Source: an uncultured Mediterranea sp. (GTDB lineage: Bacteria > Bacteroidota > Bacteroidia > Bacteroidales > Bacteroidaceae). From it: a stretch of 47,496 nt of DNA. The DNA lies in the NCBI GenBank assembly GCA_946056155.1, contig CAMGIP010000003.1:1-47496 (forward strand), written 5' to 3'. Positions 15,430 to 24,606 of the stretch are shown here, piece by piece. The translations under genes were made by a program, and so were the position numbers. The notes under the pieces were generated by a model, which ran no database searches, was not told the DNA's origin, and saw only the letters and a list, made by a program, of their open reading frames with translations. Within the stretch, counting starts at the first letter, position 1. Every line of letters begins with the position of its first letter.

Positions 15430-17508
15430 TCACTGAATCCCTTGCTTGAATCGGATGCAGGAGTAGAAGGGAAATACGAAGGATAAGGCCACGGTAAGGA
15501 TGACACCCCAACCGAAGTAGGAGTAGGCTTCGGGATAGGTGGAAACAAACCATACGGAGAGCAGCCCCACGCCAATCAGCATGTTGCAAATCCGCTGTTT
15601 CCATCTCGGCTCAGTACATATCCAGACCGTTAATCCATATCCTGCGAGAGCTGCCGTTATCCAGGGTAGGAATTGTGAGACCATCATCCAAACTACTTCG
15701 GTGGGTAGCATACGGCCGATGATGACCGACAGCAATAGGGTAGAGGAGAGGAAGAGTGCACTCAACATGCCGTAGCCATACAACAGCATGGCCGAAATCA
15801 GTCCGGTTTCACTGGCAGGTAAGTGAAGCGTCAGTTTGAACCTTTTGTTGGTCATCTCTGGAGTAAACTGAACAATAGCCATGGCAATGCCGGACAGGGG
15901 AATCAGATACTTCATCAGGCCTGCGACAGAGATGCCTTGAAACAGGAATCCGTACCAAACATTTCGCACTCCTGCCCTCAGATTCAGGGAAGAATGTTTG
16001 AATTTGATGCTCAAATCCTCTTCTGCAAATAGGCTCCAGTTGGTCATGTAAGGTAGCTGGTCGTATCTGTATTCTCTCCAATCCGGAGCCACTGACAGAT
16101 CGGTATAGTATTCCCCTCTTCCTAAATTGCCTTCTGACTTGATGTCAGAGCCTAATAGGATATTGTTGGTTACTGCTCCCCGCTTATGTGTCCATTTGGC
16201 TTTCACATAGGCCGAATAGCTGACCGGCCGGTTGTCGGTATAGGTGGTGACATACCAGTAGCCAGTAGGTAGGAGAAGAATGGGCGAGGAGGGATTTTCC
16301 TCATATTTGGAGGCTACGAAATATCCCTCTTCTGTCGTGTGAAGTGCAGGCAGTGCAGAGGAAGATGATTTGTTGGCTTTCACCTCACTCTGCTTGTCTG
16401 AGTAGGCAAAAGCCAATCCCCACTGCAGATTGGAGAGCCAAGCGGAATGAATGAGGTATTGGAAGGATAAACTACTCCAGAGAGCATAATCTCTCTTCTT
16501 TGTATAGGTCTCTTTGAAGGCATCGGGATCTGATTCAGAGTCGAGACCTCCAAGATTTCCATTCAGACTGAGATCCATCAATAGACTCCGGTCGGAGGCA
16601 TAATGAAAGGTATTGGAATATCTGATTCCCAAAGCATTTCTCGTGTACGATGTGAAGGGGGATGCGAGGTCTGAGACTGAACGTGCCCGTTCGTATGAGA
16701 GATTGACTACTCCTCGCTTGCCCCCCAGGTCTATACCTTTGTTCAGTGCATAGGATTGTATGTGGGGGCGTATCGCTATGTCTGCCTGCAGCGGACTTTT
16801 CCCCTTCTTGGTGACGATTTTGACTACACCGTTGGTCAGGTCGCCATACTCTACGGAAGGGACACCGGTGATGACATCAATTTTCTCAATATGGTGGTAA
16901 CCCACGTTCCTTAAATCAGTTCCTTCTGTGGTTAGGGCCGTGGCATTGCTGGAGAGCCTGACTCCATCCATTTCTACGACTGTGACAAAATCGGGATTTC
17001 CCATCTCCTGGATTTCGCCTCGCAAGGTGACGACTTGTCCTGACGTAAGTGTCTTGTATTTGCTCGTCTGTCCTCCTGGCAATAGGCTGAGAGCATCCGT
17101 AACACATACACTCTGCAAATGGTCCAGCGCAGTCTGGTTTAGTGTATAGGTGGTGGTGGCCTCCTGAACATTCTTTTCTGCGGTTATTGTTACCTCATCC
17201 AAGGCCAGGGAGAGCTCTGAAAGATAGATGACCACTTCAGTGTTGGAGGTGAGTGAGACGTTTCTTTTCGATTCTGTATAGCCCAAGCACCGGATTACGA
17301 GGTCGTAGCTACCTTCGGAAAGATGAGGCAGAAGAAAGTGGCCGTTGATATCTGTTATGGTCCCAATACCTGTTCCTTCAATCCATACTGTTGCGAACTC
17401 TATCGCCTTCTTGGATTTGGCGTCCAGCACCTTACCTGAAATATGGTGTGAATGCCCTACTGCGGGTATCATCAAAAGTATCCCTATGACAAATGCTTTA
17501 GCGTTCAT
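15430..17508 (-). CDS. Chimera: TonB-dependent receptor N-terminus fused to ABC permease C-terminus
   Basis: Residues 1-20 are a signal peptide. Residues about 23-110 are a carboxypeptidase-regulatory-like domain, then comes a TonB-box-like DEVTITAEKN, a plug domain (about 120-250, ending GVPSVEYGDLTNGVVKIVTKKG), and the first barrel strands up to LNLRAGVRN at about residue 516. The reading then changes abruptly to VWYGFLFQGISVAG and at least four hydrophobic helices. The segment PEMTNKRFKLTLHLPASET resembles the cytoplasmic loop of Bacteroidetes ABC-2-type permeases. A normal receptor of this type would continue for some 200 more barrel residues to an aromatic end. The gene thus looks like an in-frame deletion that removed the rest of the barrel, the ABC ATPase gene and the permease N-terminus. 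The product is unlikely to work as a receptor. It heads the operon with DUF4857, OB-fold and PepSY genes. Confidence 0.75.
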   Translation of the reverse strand: MNAKAFVIGILLMIPAVGHSHHISGKVLDAKSKKAIEFATVWIEGTGIGTITDINGHFLLPHLSEGSYDLVIRCLGYTESKRNVSLTSNTEVVIYLSELSLALDEVTITAEKNVQEATTTYTLNQTALDHLQSVCVTDALSLLPGGQTSKYKTLTSGQVVTLRGEIQEMGNPDFVTVVEMDGVRLSSNATALTTEGTDLRNVGYHHIEKIDVITGVPSVEYGDLTNGVVKIVTKKGKSPLQADIAIRPHIQSYALNKGIDLGGKRGVVNLSYERARSVSDLASPFTSYTRNALGIRYSNTFHYASDRSLLMDLSLNGNLGGLDSESDPDAFKETYTKKRDYALWSSLSFQYLIHSAWLSNLQWGLAFAYSDKQSEVKANKSSSSALPALHTTEEGYFVASKYEENPSSPILLLPTGYWYVTTYTDNRPVSYSAYVKAKWTHKRGAVTNNILLGSDIKSEGNLGRGEYYTDLSVAPDWREYRYDQLPYMTNWSLFAEEDLSIKFKHSSLNLRAGVRNVWYGFLFQGISVAGLMKYLIPLSGIAMAIVQFTPEMTNKRFKLTLHLPASETGLISAMLLYGYGMLSALFLSSTLLLSVIIGRMLPTEVVWMMVSQFLPWITAALAGYGLTVWICTEPRWKQRICNMLIGVGLLSVWFVSTYPEAYSYFGWGVILTVALSFVFPFYSCIRFKQGIQ

Positions 17509-17530
17509 AACATCTCCTAATTTTCGGCTG

Positions 17531-17561
17531 CAAAATTAAGTTGATGGCTCAACCTGGACAA
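17531..17561 (-). promoter_or_regulatory. Promoter of the receptor/DUF4857/PepSY operon
   Basis: On the minus strand: TTG (17561-17559), 20 bases, then TAATTTTG (17538-17531), a good Bacteroidetes promoter just ahead of the ATG at 17508. Confidence 0.6.
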
Positions 17562-17579
17562 TACCCAGTATTTGGTATT
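17560..17579. promoter_or_regulatory. Inverted repeat over the -33 region (candidate operator)
   Basis: AATACC at 17560-17565 and GGTATT at 17574-17579 form a 20-bp inverted repeat (inner TACCCAGTATTTGGTA is also nearly symmetrical) that abuts the -33 element. The position suits a repressor or activator site. No regulator gene is next to it, and I do not recognise the motif. Confidence 0.35.
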
Positions 17580-17683
17580 TATCTACTGGATTTGAGGTAC
17601 TTATAGCATAGGACTCATCATTATTAGGGATTATTTTTCCTTACGGTCTCTGCCTTCCGAGAGGTTTTGGATATTGGCCGGGA

Positions 17684-17728
17684 ATGGAATAAAACAAAAC
17701 AGGGCGGAGCTGAATGCTCCGCCCTGTT
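17684..17728 (-). terminator. Rho-independent terminator of the LruC-like lipoprotein gene
   Basis: A 13-bp perfect stem (17698-17710 with 17716-17728, loop of 5) rich in GC is followed on the minus strand by a T-rich tail, GTTTTGTTTTATT. It lies 50 bases beyond the stop at 17778. Confidence 0.85.
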
Positions 17729-17777
17729 GGACTATACACCTATCAAAAGGTGCTTTTAGTTGTAGTTTCTGCTATCT

Positions 17778-19784
17778 CTATTTGAAGCTGATGACAGCCT
17801 CCTCTACGGGGTGGTTGTACCAGTCGCGAGCATCGGCATCATTGATGTTCAGTGCCCAGTCGCTCAAAGTTGTGTAGGCTGACACGATGCTTACGGATTC
17901 TCTCGGCCAGCGCCAATTACCCTGTACGCAGATGGCCTTGGGTGCTACACCCGTTTGGGTGGTAATACCGATGGATTGGCCATTGACGATGATGTAGAAG
18001 CGGGAAGCATCTGTAGGCATGGTGTAGCCATCAGGCCAATCCACTTCACCGACCAGTACCGGCTCCATGGTGATAACTTTGTCGCGGGTATTGGTGAACT
18101 TAGGCATGAAGTTGTGGAGCGAACCAAAGTTCTGGTCACCTTTAGGCCCGTTGTAGTGGAACTCAGGTTCATAGGTACCACCGGTAGCGCAGATATATAC
18201 CTTTGCTTTGTTGGCGGTGTTGGGAACCACTTTGAGCACTATGTCATTGAAGTCGAAGTCACCGATGGTACCCATATCTTCATAACCGATGGTCCATGCA
18301 GGAAGGTCAAAGACTTCCGGTTCACCGGATCCCTCGCCTTCTGAAGATCCTCCTCCAAAATCTTCGGGGTCACGGCCTTCCACTACGTTCTTTATATAGG
18401 GATCTGTGGGATCATCGGTCAGCGTACCGTCTGTATTATAATATTTGTCTGTATCGTTATCTTGAATACCAGGCAGGAGGACACCAGGCAGAGATCCACC
18501 ATTACCAGCCGTAATGCCGAAGGTCACGTCGTTGCTGTCGAGGTCACCACCAGTGGGATTATCTTCCAATCCCATGAAAGTATAACCGTCGTACTTCTGG
18601 ATAATACTACGATAACGATAGGTTCCAGCGATATTCAGGTCAGAACCAGAGAAGCAGACGGCTTTGCCGTCCAAGTACTTCTTATCTATGCCCAAACTGC
18701 GGAGGGCACTCCGTTGATTCTCGTTGGTATTGTCTGATTTCAGGTAGAATCCCAGTCGGTAACCTACAGGTACATTAATCTGGAAGGTAAGTCCCCGGAT
18801 ACCCTGAATGCCATTCTCTCCGTTATACTCCTTGTTCACCAGCAACGTGTTGTAGGAGTTGTCCCCTCGGCGGGCAACAACGGATGTGGTAGAGTTGTTG
18901 GCAACCAGTCCATCACCATCCTTGTAGTCGAAGTTGGCATCGTACCACTTGCTCTCGCCCGTGCGCTGATACTGCACCTTGGCATAACCGTCGATGTAGT
19001 CGTATTTGAGTACGTCGAGCAAATCTACCATGACGAGGTCGCTGTAGTTGCCCCTCTCCTTGTAATAGTAATATCCCAGGATGCGCTGGCCATAGGTGCC
19101 CGTGCAACCGTAGAGCAGACTCAGGTAGAAGGGACCGGTAGAAATCAACTCGTAGTTGGTAATCTGTCCACGCTCGTGAGGCTTCGTTCCATTGGCCTCG
19201 GGTACAGCTTTAGCCAGATTGTCCCATGCCCATCCGGGGAAGGCGGTATATCCGAAATGGTGTCCAGCATAGCCGTTATCGGTGCTGGCGTTGCTACTTC
19301 CGCAGAGCGAAGCAGCAGGTGATGTCACCGAATTGGATTCTGCCAAAGCACGAGTAGATGCGCTGCGGGTCAGATCGACCGTTGTACGCTGCGTCAATGC
19401 CAGCGAGAGGTCCATTTTGCGATATACCTTCTCTGCATCGCCATAGTCAGCCTCAAAGGCAATCGTCTTGTCCAGATTCTGAGGGATGGCAAACTCCATT
19501 GAACCGGCACCATTCAACTGCTTGCGCGCATAGAGTACACGGTCCTGTTTACCTAAGGTGTAGGCACTCACTGTAGCCGGACCGGAGGTCCTCACATCGG
19601 CTACAATCACGGTGCCAGTAACCCAGGTCTGGTTCTTGTCGATTTCTCCACCGATCATCTGCTTGAAGCTGTCGGTATATTTGTTCTCAAAGAGAGAATC
19701 GTTGGCCTCTGGAGTACAGGAGGCCAAGGTCAGGGCGACCAGCGCAAAGCCCAACTTGTAATGATTGTTCATGATTCTTTTCAT
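17778..19784 (-). CDS. LruC/DUF4114-type surface lipoprotein
   Basis: The 668-residue lipoprotein (lipobox LASC, Cys23) has the N-terminal NKYTDSFKQMIGGEIDKNQTW segment common in Bacteroides LruC-type (DUF4842) proteins. Two related acidic motifs occur: GLEDNPTGGDLDSNDVTFGI in the middle and YEDMGTIGDFDFNDIVLKV near residue 530. The ED...D(L/F)D(S/F)ND(V/I) pattern is that of DUF4114-like domains and probably binds calcium. A Gly/Glu/Ser-rich linker separates the two halves. A C-terminal GNWRWPRE...VSAY...FSDW-like segment is usual for the family. The function is unknown; surface adhesion or matrix roles are guesses. It is transcribed alone, with a terminator after it and a promoter element before it. 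Confidence 0.75.
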   Translation of the reverse strand: MKRIMNNHYKLGFALVALTLASCTPEANDSLFENKYTDSFKQMIGGEIDKNQTWVTGTVIVADVRTSGPATVSAYTLGKQDRVLYARKQLNGAGSMEFAIPQNLDKTIAFEADYGDAEKVYRKMDLSLALTQRTTVDLTRSASTRALAESNSVTSPAASLCGSSNASTDNGYAGHHFGYTAFPGWAWDNLAKAVPEANGTKPHERGQITNYELISTGPFYLSLLYGCTGTYGQRILGYYYYKERGNYSDLVMVDLLDVLKYDYIDGYAKVQYQRTGESKWYDANFDYKDGDGLVANNSTTSVVARRGDNSYNTLLVNKEYNGENGIQGIRGLTFQINVPVGYRLGFYLKSDNTNENQRSALRSLGIDKKYLDGKAVCFSGSDLNIAGTYRYRSIIQKYDGYTFMGLEDNPTGGDLDSNDVTFGITAGNGGSLPGVLLPGIQDNDTDKYYNTDGTLTDDPTDPYIKNVVEGRDPEDFGGGSSEGEGSGEPEVFDLPAWTIGYEDMGTIGDFDFNDIVLKVVPNTANKAKVYICATGGTYEPEFHYNGPKGDQNFGSLHNFMPKFTNTRDKVITMEPVLVGEVDWPDGYTMPTDASRFYIIVNGQSIGITTQTGVAPKAICVQGNWRWPRESVSIVSAYTTLSDWALNINDADARDWYNHPVEEAVISFK

Positions 19785-19825
19785 ATCTGTAGCACGTTTC
19801 TATATTTTTATCCGCTTTTACGTGG

Positions 19826-19833
19826 CAAATATA
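19826..19833 (-). promoter_or_regulatory. Promoter -7 element of the LruC-like gene
   Basis: The minus-strand reading TATATTTG matches TAnnTTTG and lies 42 bases before the ATG at 19784. No clear -33 element at 19 bases. Confidence 0.45.
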
Positions 19834-19931
19834 AGAATGATTTTTGAATAAATTGTTTATTCTGCTCAGAAAATTGTTTGATGTGGCCAAGATATTCAAG
19901 AAAAACGAGCAAATAGAGCTAAAAACTGGAT

Positions 19932-19972
19932 AAAAAAGCCCACCGAACTCCCTATTCAAGAATCGGTGGGCT
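19932..19972 (-). terminator. Rho-independent terminator of the dpp operon
   Basis: AGCCCACCGA at 19937-19946 pairs with TCGGTGGGCT at 19963-19972. On the minus strand the stem is followed by a T6 run (complement of 19932-19937). It lies about 50 bases after the stop of the DPP11-type gene at 20023. Confidence 0.85.
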
Positions 19973-20022
19973 GTGGAGAATGGCAGACAGGATGCACTAT
20001 GGGGCACCTCCCATCTGTCCGT

Positions 20023-22194
20023 TTACTTGTCGCTATGGATGGTCATCTCTTCGATAAGGTGTTTCGCACCGGCATACTTTTCAATAATGAAGAGCGTGTA
20101 GCGGATATCCACACAGGCTGCACGCTGTGAAGAGGGGCGGAAGGCAATGTCTCCGGTCAATCCTTCATAATTGCGGTCAAATCCCGTACCGATGAGTTCT
20201 CCTTTGGCATTGAAGACAGGACTGCCGGAGTTCCCGCCCGTGTTGTCGGTATCAATGATGAAGTCAAGAGGCATCTCGCCGTTGGGCAGTGCATAGCGTC
20301 CGAAGTCCTTCTTTTGATAGAGCTGTTTCAGCTTGGCGGGTACTACAAATTCCGGATTGGTGGGATCTTCCTTCTCCATCACCCCCTTGAGTGTGGTGTA
20401 GTATCCATACTCCACGCCGTCGGCCGGTGTATAGGGACGTACCCGGCCGTAGGTGAGGCGAAGCGTAGAGTTGGCATCCGGATAGATAGGTGTACCCTGT
20501 GCCTGCTTCATCTCCATCATGCCGCGCACCCAGATTTTGTGGGCCGCATTGTAGTGGCGGGTAGCATCAGCCATGGCCATGGAGGTTTGCATCATTCCCT
20601 GGTCGATGCTCATCTTGAAGTTGACCATGCAATCGTTCATCAGTCGCTTGAGACTCGGTTTGGCGATGAACTTTTCGAACTGTTCGCGACTGCCGAAGAT
20701 GGAACTGTCGAAGCAGGCATCCACAAAGGCATCGCAGTCTCCTTTGAACATCCTGTCAATGGCATCGAAGATGGAGATACGCTCTTCGGCAGGGATATAC
20801 TGCATATAGGTGTGCATCATCGCTTTACCTACCTTACGTTCCACCTCTGGGTAGGGTACCGAAGCAAAGTAAAGGTCGGCCTTCTTGCGCAGAGAGTCGG
20901 CTGCGGCCTGGATGGCGACTTTGTCCTTATTGCGGAGCGCAGTCACTAAACCAGTTACGCTGGGAATGCGCATGAAGTCGAGCGCTGTGATAAAGGCCTC
21001 ATTAATAGCCTGCTGGTGATAGAGGGCTGCACGGCGTTGCTTGACGATGCTCCGGATGGTTTCGAAGGCGGCAGGTATCTCCTTGTTGCCGGTAGCCTGT
21101 GCCTTCGCCAAGAGAGCTTCCTGCTGATTACGTTTGGTATCCAGCACCTTGAGGCGCACCAGTCCTTCGTTCATGCCGATGTCATTCTTCCAGTAGTTGG
21201 CACTGGAGGCATACTTGCTGGCATAGTGGATGCGCACGGCATCATTGGCCAGCATCTCCTTCATCAGTACGGCCTGGCGCGCATCGCGCACATGGTGTCG
21301 CATGAAGTTGGTGGTCTGCATTCGCTCCTCCACTTCATCGCTAATCATATAGCGCCAGTTGCGTCCGGGGAATCCCATGACGAAAGCAAAGTCACCCTCC
21401 TTATAGCCGTTGAGGCTGATGGTGAGGTGCTTCTTTACCTTCAAGGGTACATTGTCAGTACTGTAGGCTGCCGGTTTACCATTCTTGTCGGCATAGATAC
21501 GGAACATGGAAAAGTCGCCCGTGTGGCGGGGCCACATCCAGTTATCGGTATCAGCACCGAACTTGCCAATACTGGAGGGGGGAGCTCCCACCATGCGGAT
21601 GTCACTATAGACTGTCTTGAGGAAGAGGTAATAGCGGTTGCCACCATAGAAAGCCTTCAACTGGGCACTCTCTCCGGTGCCAAGCGTTATCTGTTCCACT
21701 TTCAGAAAACGCTCACATACCTTGGCCAAATACTTGGGAGATAGGTAGTTTGTGCCTTGAGGATCCGGATCTTTCTTCAGCTGTTCCTCCACGAAAGAGG
21801 TGATGTCGAGGATACGGTCGATGAAGGTGATGGTTAATCCTTTGCAAGGCAACTCTTCCTGGCGGTTCATAGCCCAGAAACCATCGGTCAGATAGTCATG
21901 TTCCACGCTGCTGTGCTGCTGGATGTAGCGATAGCCGCAGTGGTGGTTGGTCAGCACAAGTCCTTCTGCCGAGATCACCTCTCCGGTGCATCCGCCTCCG
22001 AAGTGTACCACGGCATCCTTCAGGCTTACTCCTTCGGGATTGAAAACCTCGTTGACTGGAATCAGCAATCCCAGTTCCCTCATGGCCACCTCGTTCTGCT
22101 TCTGGAGGTCTGTCAGCATCCACATTCCCTCGTCTGCCACCGCAGGGGCAGCGAGCAGGGAGGCCATGGCGCATAGTAAGATACTTTTTTTCAT
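20023..22194 (-). CDS. S46 dipeptidyl-peptidase, DPP11 type (Asp/Glu-specific)
   Basis: S46 enzymes are periplasmic serine exopeptidases that release dipeptides from peptide N-termini. From the ATG at 22194 (signal peptide MKKSILLCAMASLLAAPAVA) the product has 723 residues. Catalytic residues are visible: His85 in LTNHHCGY, Asp in [13 protein letters not shown], and Ser656 in [11 protein letters not shown]. The residue 18 after the serine, which sets P1 specificity in the family, is Arg (GFDRNYEG). In P. gingivalis DPP11 the equivalent Arg673 selects Asp or Glu; DPP7 has Gly. So this is predicted to be DPP11. The longer open frame to 22287 runs into the neighbouring gene and lacks a reason to be used. 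It is second in the operon, 53 bases after the DPP7-type gene. Confidence 0.9.
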   Translation of the reverse strand: MKKSILLCAMASLLAAPAVADEGMWMLTDLQKQNEVAMRELGLLIPVNEVFNPEGVSLKDAVVHFGGGCTGEVISAEGLVLTNHHCGYRYIQQHSSVEHDYLTDGFWAMNRQEELPCKGLTITFIDRILDITSFVEEQLKKDPDPQGTNYLSPKYLAKVCERFLKVEQITLGTGESAQLKAFYGGNRYYLFLKTVYSDIRMVGAPPSSIGKFGADTDNWMWPRHTGDFSMFRIYADKNGKPAAYSTDNVPLKVKKHLTISLNGYKEGDFAFVMGFPGRNWRYMISDEVEERMQTTNFMRHHVRDARQAVLMKEMLANDAVRIHYASKYASSANYWKNDIGMNEGLVRLKVLDTKRNQQEALLAKAQATGNKEIPAAFETIRSIVKQRRAALYHQQAINEAFITALDFMRIPSVTGLVTALRNKDKVAIQAAADSLRKKADLYFASVPYPEVERKVGKAMMHTYMQYIPAEERISIFDAIDRMFKGDCDAFVDACFDSSIFGSREQFEKFIAKPSLKRLMNDCMVNFKMSIDQGMMQTSMAMADATRHYNAAHKIWVRGMMEMKQAQGTPIYPDANSTLRLTYGRVRPYTPADGVEYGYYTTLKGVMEKEDPTNPEFVVPAKLKQLYQKKDFGRYALPNGEMPLDFIIDTDNTGGNSGSPVFNAKGELIGTGFDRNYEGLTGDIAFRPSSQRAACVDIRYTLFIIEKYAGAKHLIEEMTIHSDK

Positions 22195-22247
22195 ACGTTC
22201 ATGATGTGGGACGTTCGTCCTCAGGTTGATGAATTGATGTCTGTAGC

Positions 22248-24410
22248 TTATTCTACAATCTGCATCTCCTGGATGAGGTGCTGGCAACCGCCCAGTTTCT
22301 CAAGGATAAAGAGTACGTAGCGGATATCCACCACGATGCAGCGCTGCAGGTTGTTGTCGAAATTGATGTCTCCGCTCAGCGACTCCCAGTTGCCGTCGAA
22401 AGCTGAGCCGATGAGCTGACCTTCACCGTTGATGACCGGGCTACCTGAGTTGCCGCCCGTGATATCATTGGTTGTCAGGAAGCAGACCGGCATGGTACCA
22501 TCCTTCATGGCATAGCGGCCGAACTCTCTCTTCTGAATCAGTTCCTTCAGCTTGGCAGGTACTACAAATTCGGGATCTTCAGGATTCTCCTTCTCCAAGA
22601 TACCGTCGGTGGTGGTGAAGTACTTGTAGTGCACCCCATCTTTGGGATTATAGGACTTCACATTACCATAGGTGAGTCGCATGGTGAAGTTGGCATCAGG
22701 GTAGGAGGGGACTGGCTGCTTCATTTCGCCCAGGCCGCGGATGTAGGCCTTGTGCAACAGAGCCAATTCCTTATTGAAATCTCCGAGCTGTGCTCTCACC
22801 TTGCCCAGAATGGGGCTGATGTCTTGATAGAAGAGGATGGCGGGATCGCTTTCCAATACCTTTAGCGAGGGCTTCTTCAGGAACTTGTCGAGATTCTCTC
22901 GGGATGCCAGGATGGAGCGGTCGAACCAGAAATCTACATAGGCATCAAAGTTGCCTTTGTACTTCTTTTCGATGAGTTGATAGAAAGCAGGAAGCATTTC
23001 GGCAGAGATGTACTTAGGCATGGCAGGAAGCATGGCTTTGGCTACAGCACGTTCCACTTCGTGGTCATAGTCCTTGTTATGGATACGCTCGAACTCCTTC
23101 TCCAATCTCTTCTTGCCCTCTTCAATCTTGGCGTTGTCCTTCTCCTGCAGTCCTTCCATCAGTTGGGTACCTGCGCTGGGGCTGTAGAGGGTTGTCGTTC
23201 TGAGCAGACCCTCCACCAAATAGTTGGCCTGTTTCAAGGTTTCATACTCTTGAGCCATGATAGCATCGATCTTCTCCACTACACCCTCATATTCAGGTTT
23301 TCCCTTGGCCCACTCAGCGTAGCGCTTCTCGATTTGTGCCTTATCGCCCAGTACATCATTGTCTATGATAGCCTTGTTCATACCGATGGAGTTTTTCCAG
23401 TAGTTGCTGCTACCGGCAAACTTGCTGGCATACTGGATGCGTACCTTGTCGCTGGCTTGCATGTGCTTACGCAGTACATCCAAGTAGAGCGTACGCATAT
23501 CAATCATGGCCTGGTTCTCGGTCTCCATACGGTTTTTTACCTCGCTCTGTGTCAGATAGCGGCTGGTGCTGCCAGGGAATCCCATCACCATGGCATAGTC
23601 GCCCTCTTCCACGCCCTTCAGGGAGATGGGCAGGAACTTGGGTGTCTTTAACGGTTGGTTTTCGGGACTATAGTCAGCAGGCTCACCGTTCTTGTCGGCG
23701 TAGATGCGGAACATGGAGAAATCACCCGTATGGCGCGGCCACATCCAGTTGTCGGTCTCGCCTCCAAACTTGCCCACACTTGAAGGAGGAGCAGCCACCA
23801 TGCGCACATCACTATATACCTTATAATATATAAGATAGAATTTGTTGCCGGCATAGAAGGGGAGTGCCTGTGCCACAATACCCGGTTTGCCCTTCAGATC
23901 GCTCTTTTCCCGCTCCTCATCAGCCAACTTCTTGAGGAAGGGAGCCGTCATGGCGTCCGTTTCGGTGGTCTCACCTGCTTTAACTTTGGTATTGACCAAT
24001 TCGGTTACATCTACAATGCGGTGAACAAAGCGGAACTGGAGCCCCGGGGTGGGCAACTCCTCGCTGCGCTTCATAGCCCAGAAGCCATTTGTGAGGTAGT
24101 CATGTTCTACGCTACTGTGCTGCTGGATAGCTCCATAGCCACAGTGGTGGTTGGTCAGAATCAGTCCTTCCGGTGAGATAATCTCACCCGTACATCCTCT
24201 GCCGAAGATACCCACGGCATCCTTCAGGCTCACGCCACCCGGATTGTAGAGCGCATCGGCTTCCAGTTTCAAGCCTTGCTTCTTCATCATTTCAATGGCG
24301 ATCTGCTGTTTCAGCAGCTGGAGTAGCCACATACCCTCATCCGCTTGAGCGCCGAAGGTAAATAAGGCAACCGTACCGGCTGCCAGACATCTCTTTAATG
24401 AATGGATCAT
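22248..24410 (-). CDS. S46 dipeptidyl-peptidase, DPP7 type
   Basis: This 720-residue paralogue of the next gene begins with a signal peptide ([16 protein letters not shown]) and DEGMWLL, the usual mature S46 start. The catalytic triad is present: [29 protein letters not shown], and Ser655 in [12 protein letters not shown]. The specificity position carries Gly673 (AFDGNWES), as in DPP7, which prefers hydrophobic P1 residues with broad tolerance. Together the two enzymes should cover hydrophobic and acidic dipeptides and feed a dipeptide-based amino-acid catabolism known in Bacteroidetes such as Porphyromonas. It is first in the operon, with a promoter element at 24503-24510. Confidence 0.9.
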   Translation of the reverse strand: MIHSLKRCLAAGTVALFTFGAQADEGMWLLQLLKQQIAIEMMKKQGLKLEADALYNPGGVSLKDAVGIFGRGCTGEIISPEGLILTNHHCGYGAIQQHSSVEHDYLTNGFWAMKRSEELPTPGLQFRFVHRIVDVTELVNTKVKAGETTETDAMTAPFLKKLADEEREKSDLKGKPGIVAQALPFYAGNKFYLIYYKVYSDVRMVAAPPSSVGKFGGETDNWMWPRHTGDFSMFRIYADKNGEPADYSPENQPLKTPKFLPISLKGVEEGDYAMVMGFPGSTSRYLTQSEVKNRMETENQAMIDMRTLYLDVLRKHMQASDKVRIQYASKFAGSSNYWKNSIGMNKAIIDNDVLGDKAQIEKRYAEWAKGKPEYEGVVEKIDAIMAQEYETLKQANYLVEGLLRTTTLYSPSAGTQLMEGLQEKDNAKIEEGKKRLEKEFERIHNKDYDHEVERAVAKAMLPAMPKYISAEMLPAFYQLIEKKYKGNFDAYVDFWFDRSILASRENLDKFLKKPSLKVLESDPAILFYQDISPILGKVRAQLGDFNKELALLHKAYIRGLGEMKQPVPSYPDANFTMRLTYGNVKSYNPKDGVHYKYFTTTDGILEKENPEDPEFVVPAKLKELIQKREFGRYAMKDGTMPVCFLTTNDITGGNSGSPVINGEGQLIGSAFDGNWESLSGDINFDNNLQRCIVVDIRYVLFILEKLGGCQHLIQEMQIVE

Positions 24411-24502
24411 AATGAAATAGTTTATAGTAATTGGGGTTAATCTATAAGGTTTTCCTCCTTCTTTCCCTGCTCTGAGGGGTGAGAAGAATCTCCCTTTTTG
24501 TG

Positions 24503-24510
24503 CAAAAATA
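24503..24510 (-). promoter_or_regulatory. Promoter -7 element of the dpp operon
   Basis: The minus-strand reading TATTTTTG matches TAnnTTTG, 93 bases before the ATG at 24410. The -33 element is not clear. Confidence 0.4.
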
Positions 24511-24563
24511 CGTAAACCAACTCAAAAAACCTTTTTTCTTCCTTACTTTATAAGTAATATTAA

Positions 24564-24571
24564 TACCTTTG
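24564..24571 (+). promoter_or_regulatory. Promoter -7 element of the DUF4369/coaX operon
   Basis: TACCTTTG is a perfect TAnnTTTG match. The transcript would start a few bases later, which rules out the GTG start at 24571 and favours the ATG at 24607. Confidence 0.5.
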
Positions 24572-24606
24572 TGCCCGAGAATTTGCTTAATTATCACCTA
24601 TTAAAT

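Noticed and set aside
21016-21744. 242-codon plus-strand open frame inside the DPP11-type gene
   Set aside because: No recognisable domain; it is a shadow of the peptidase gene.
22195-22287. N-terminal extension of the DPP11-type protein
   Set aside because: It overlaps the end of the DPP7-type gene and lacks a signal peptide; the internal ATG at 22194 begins one.
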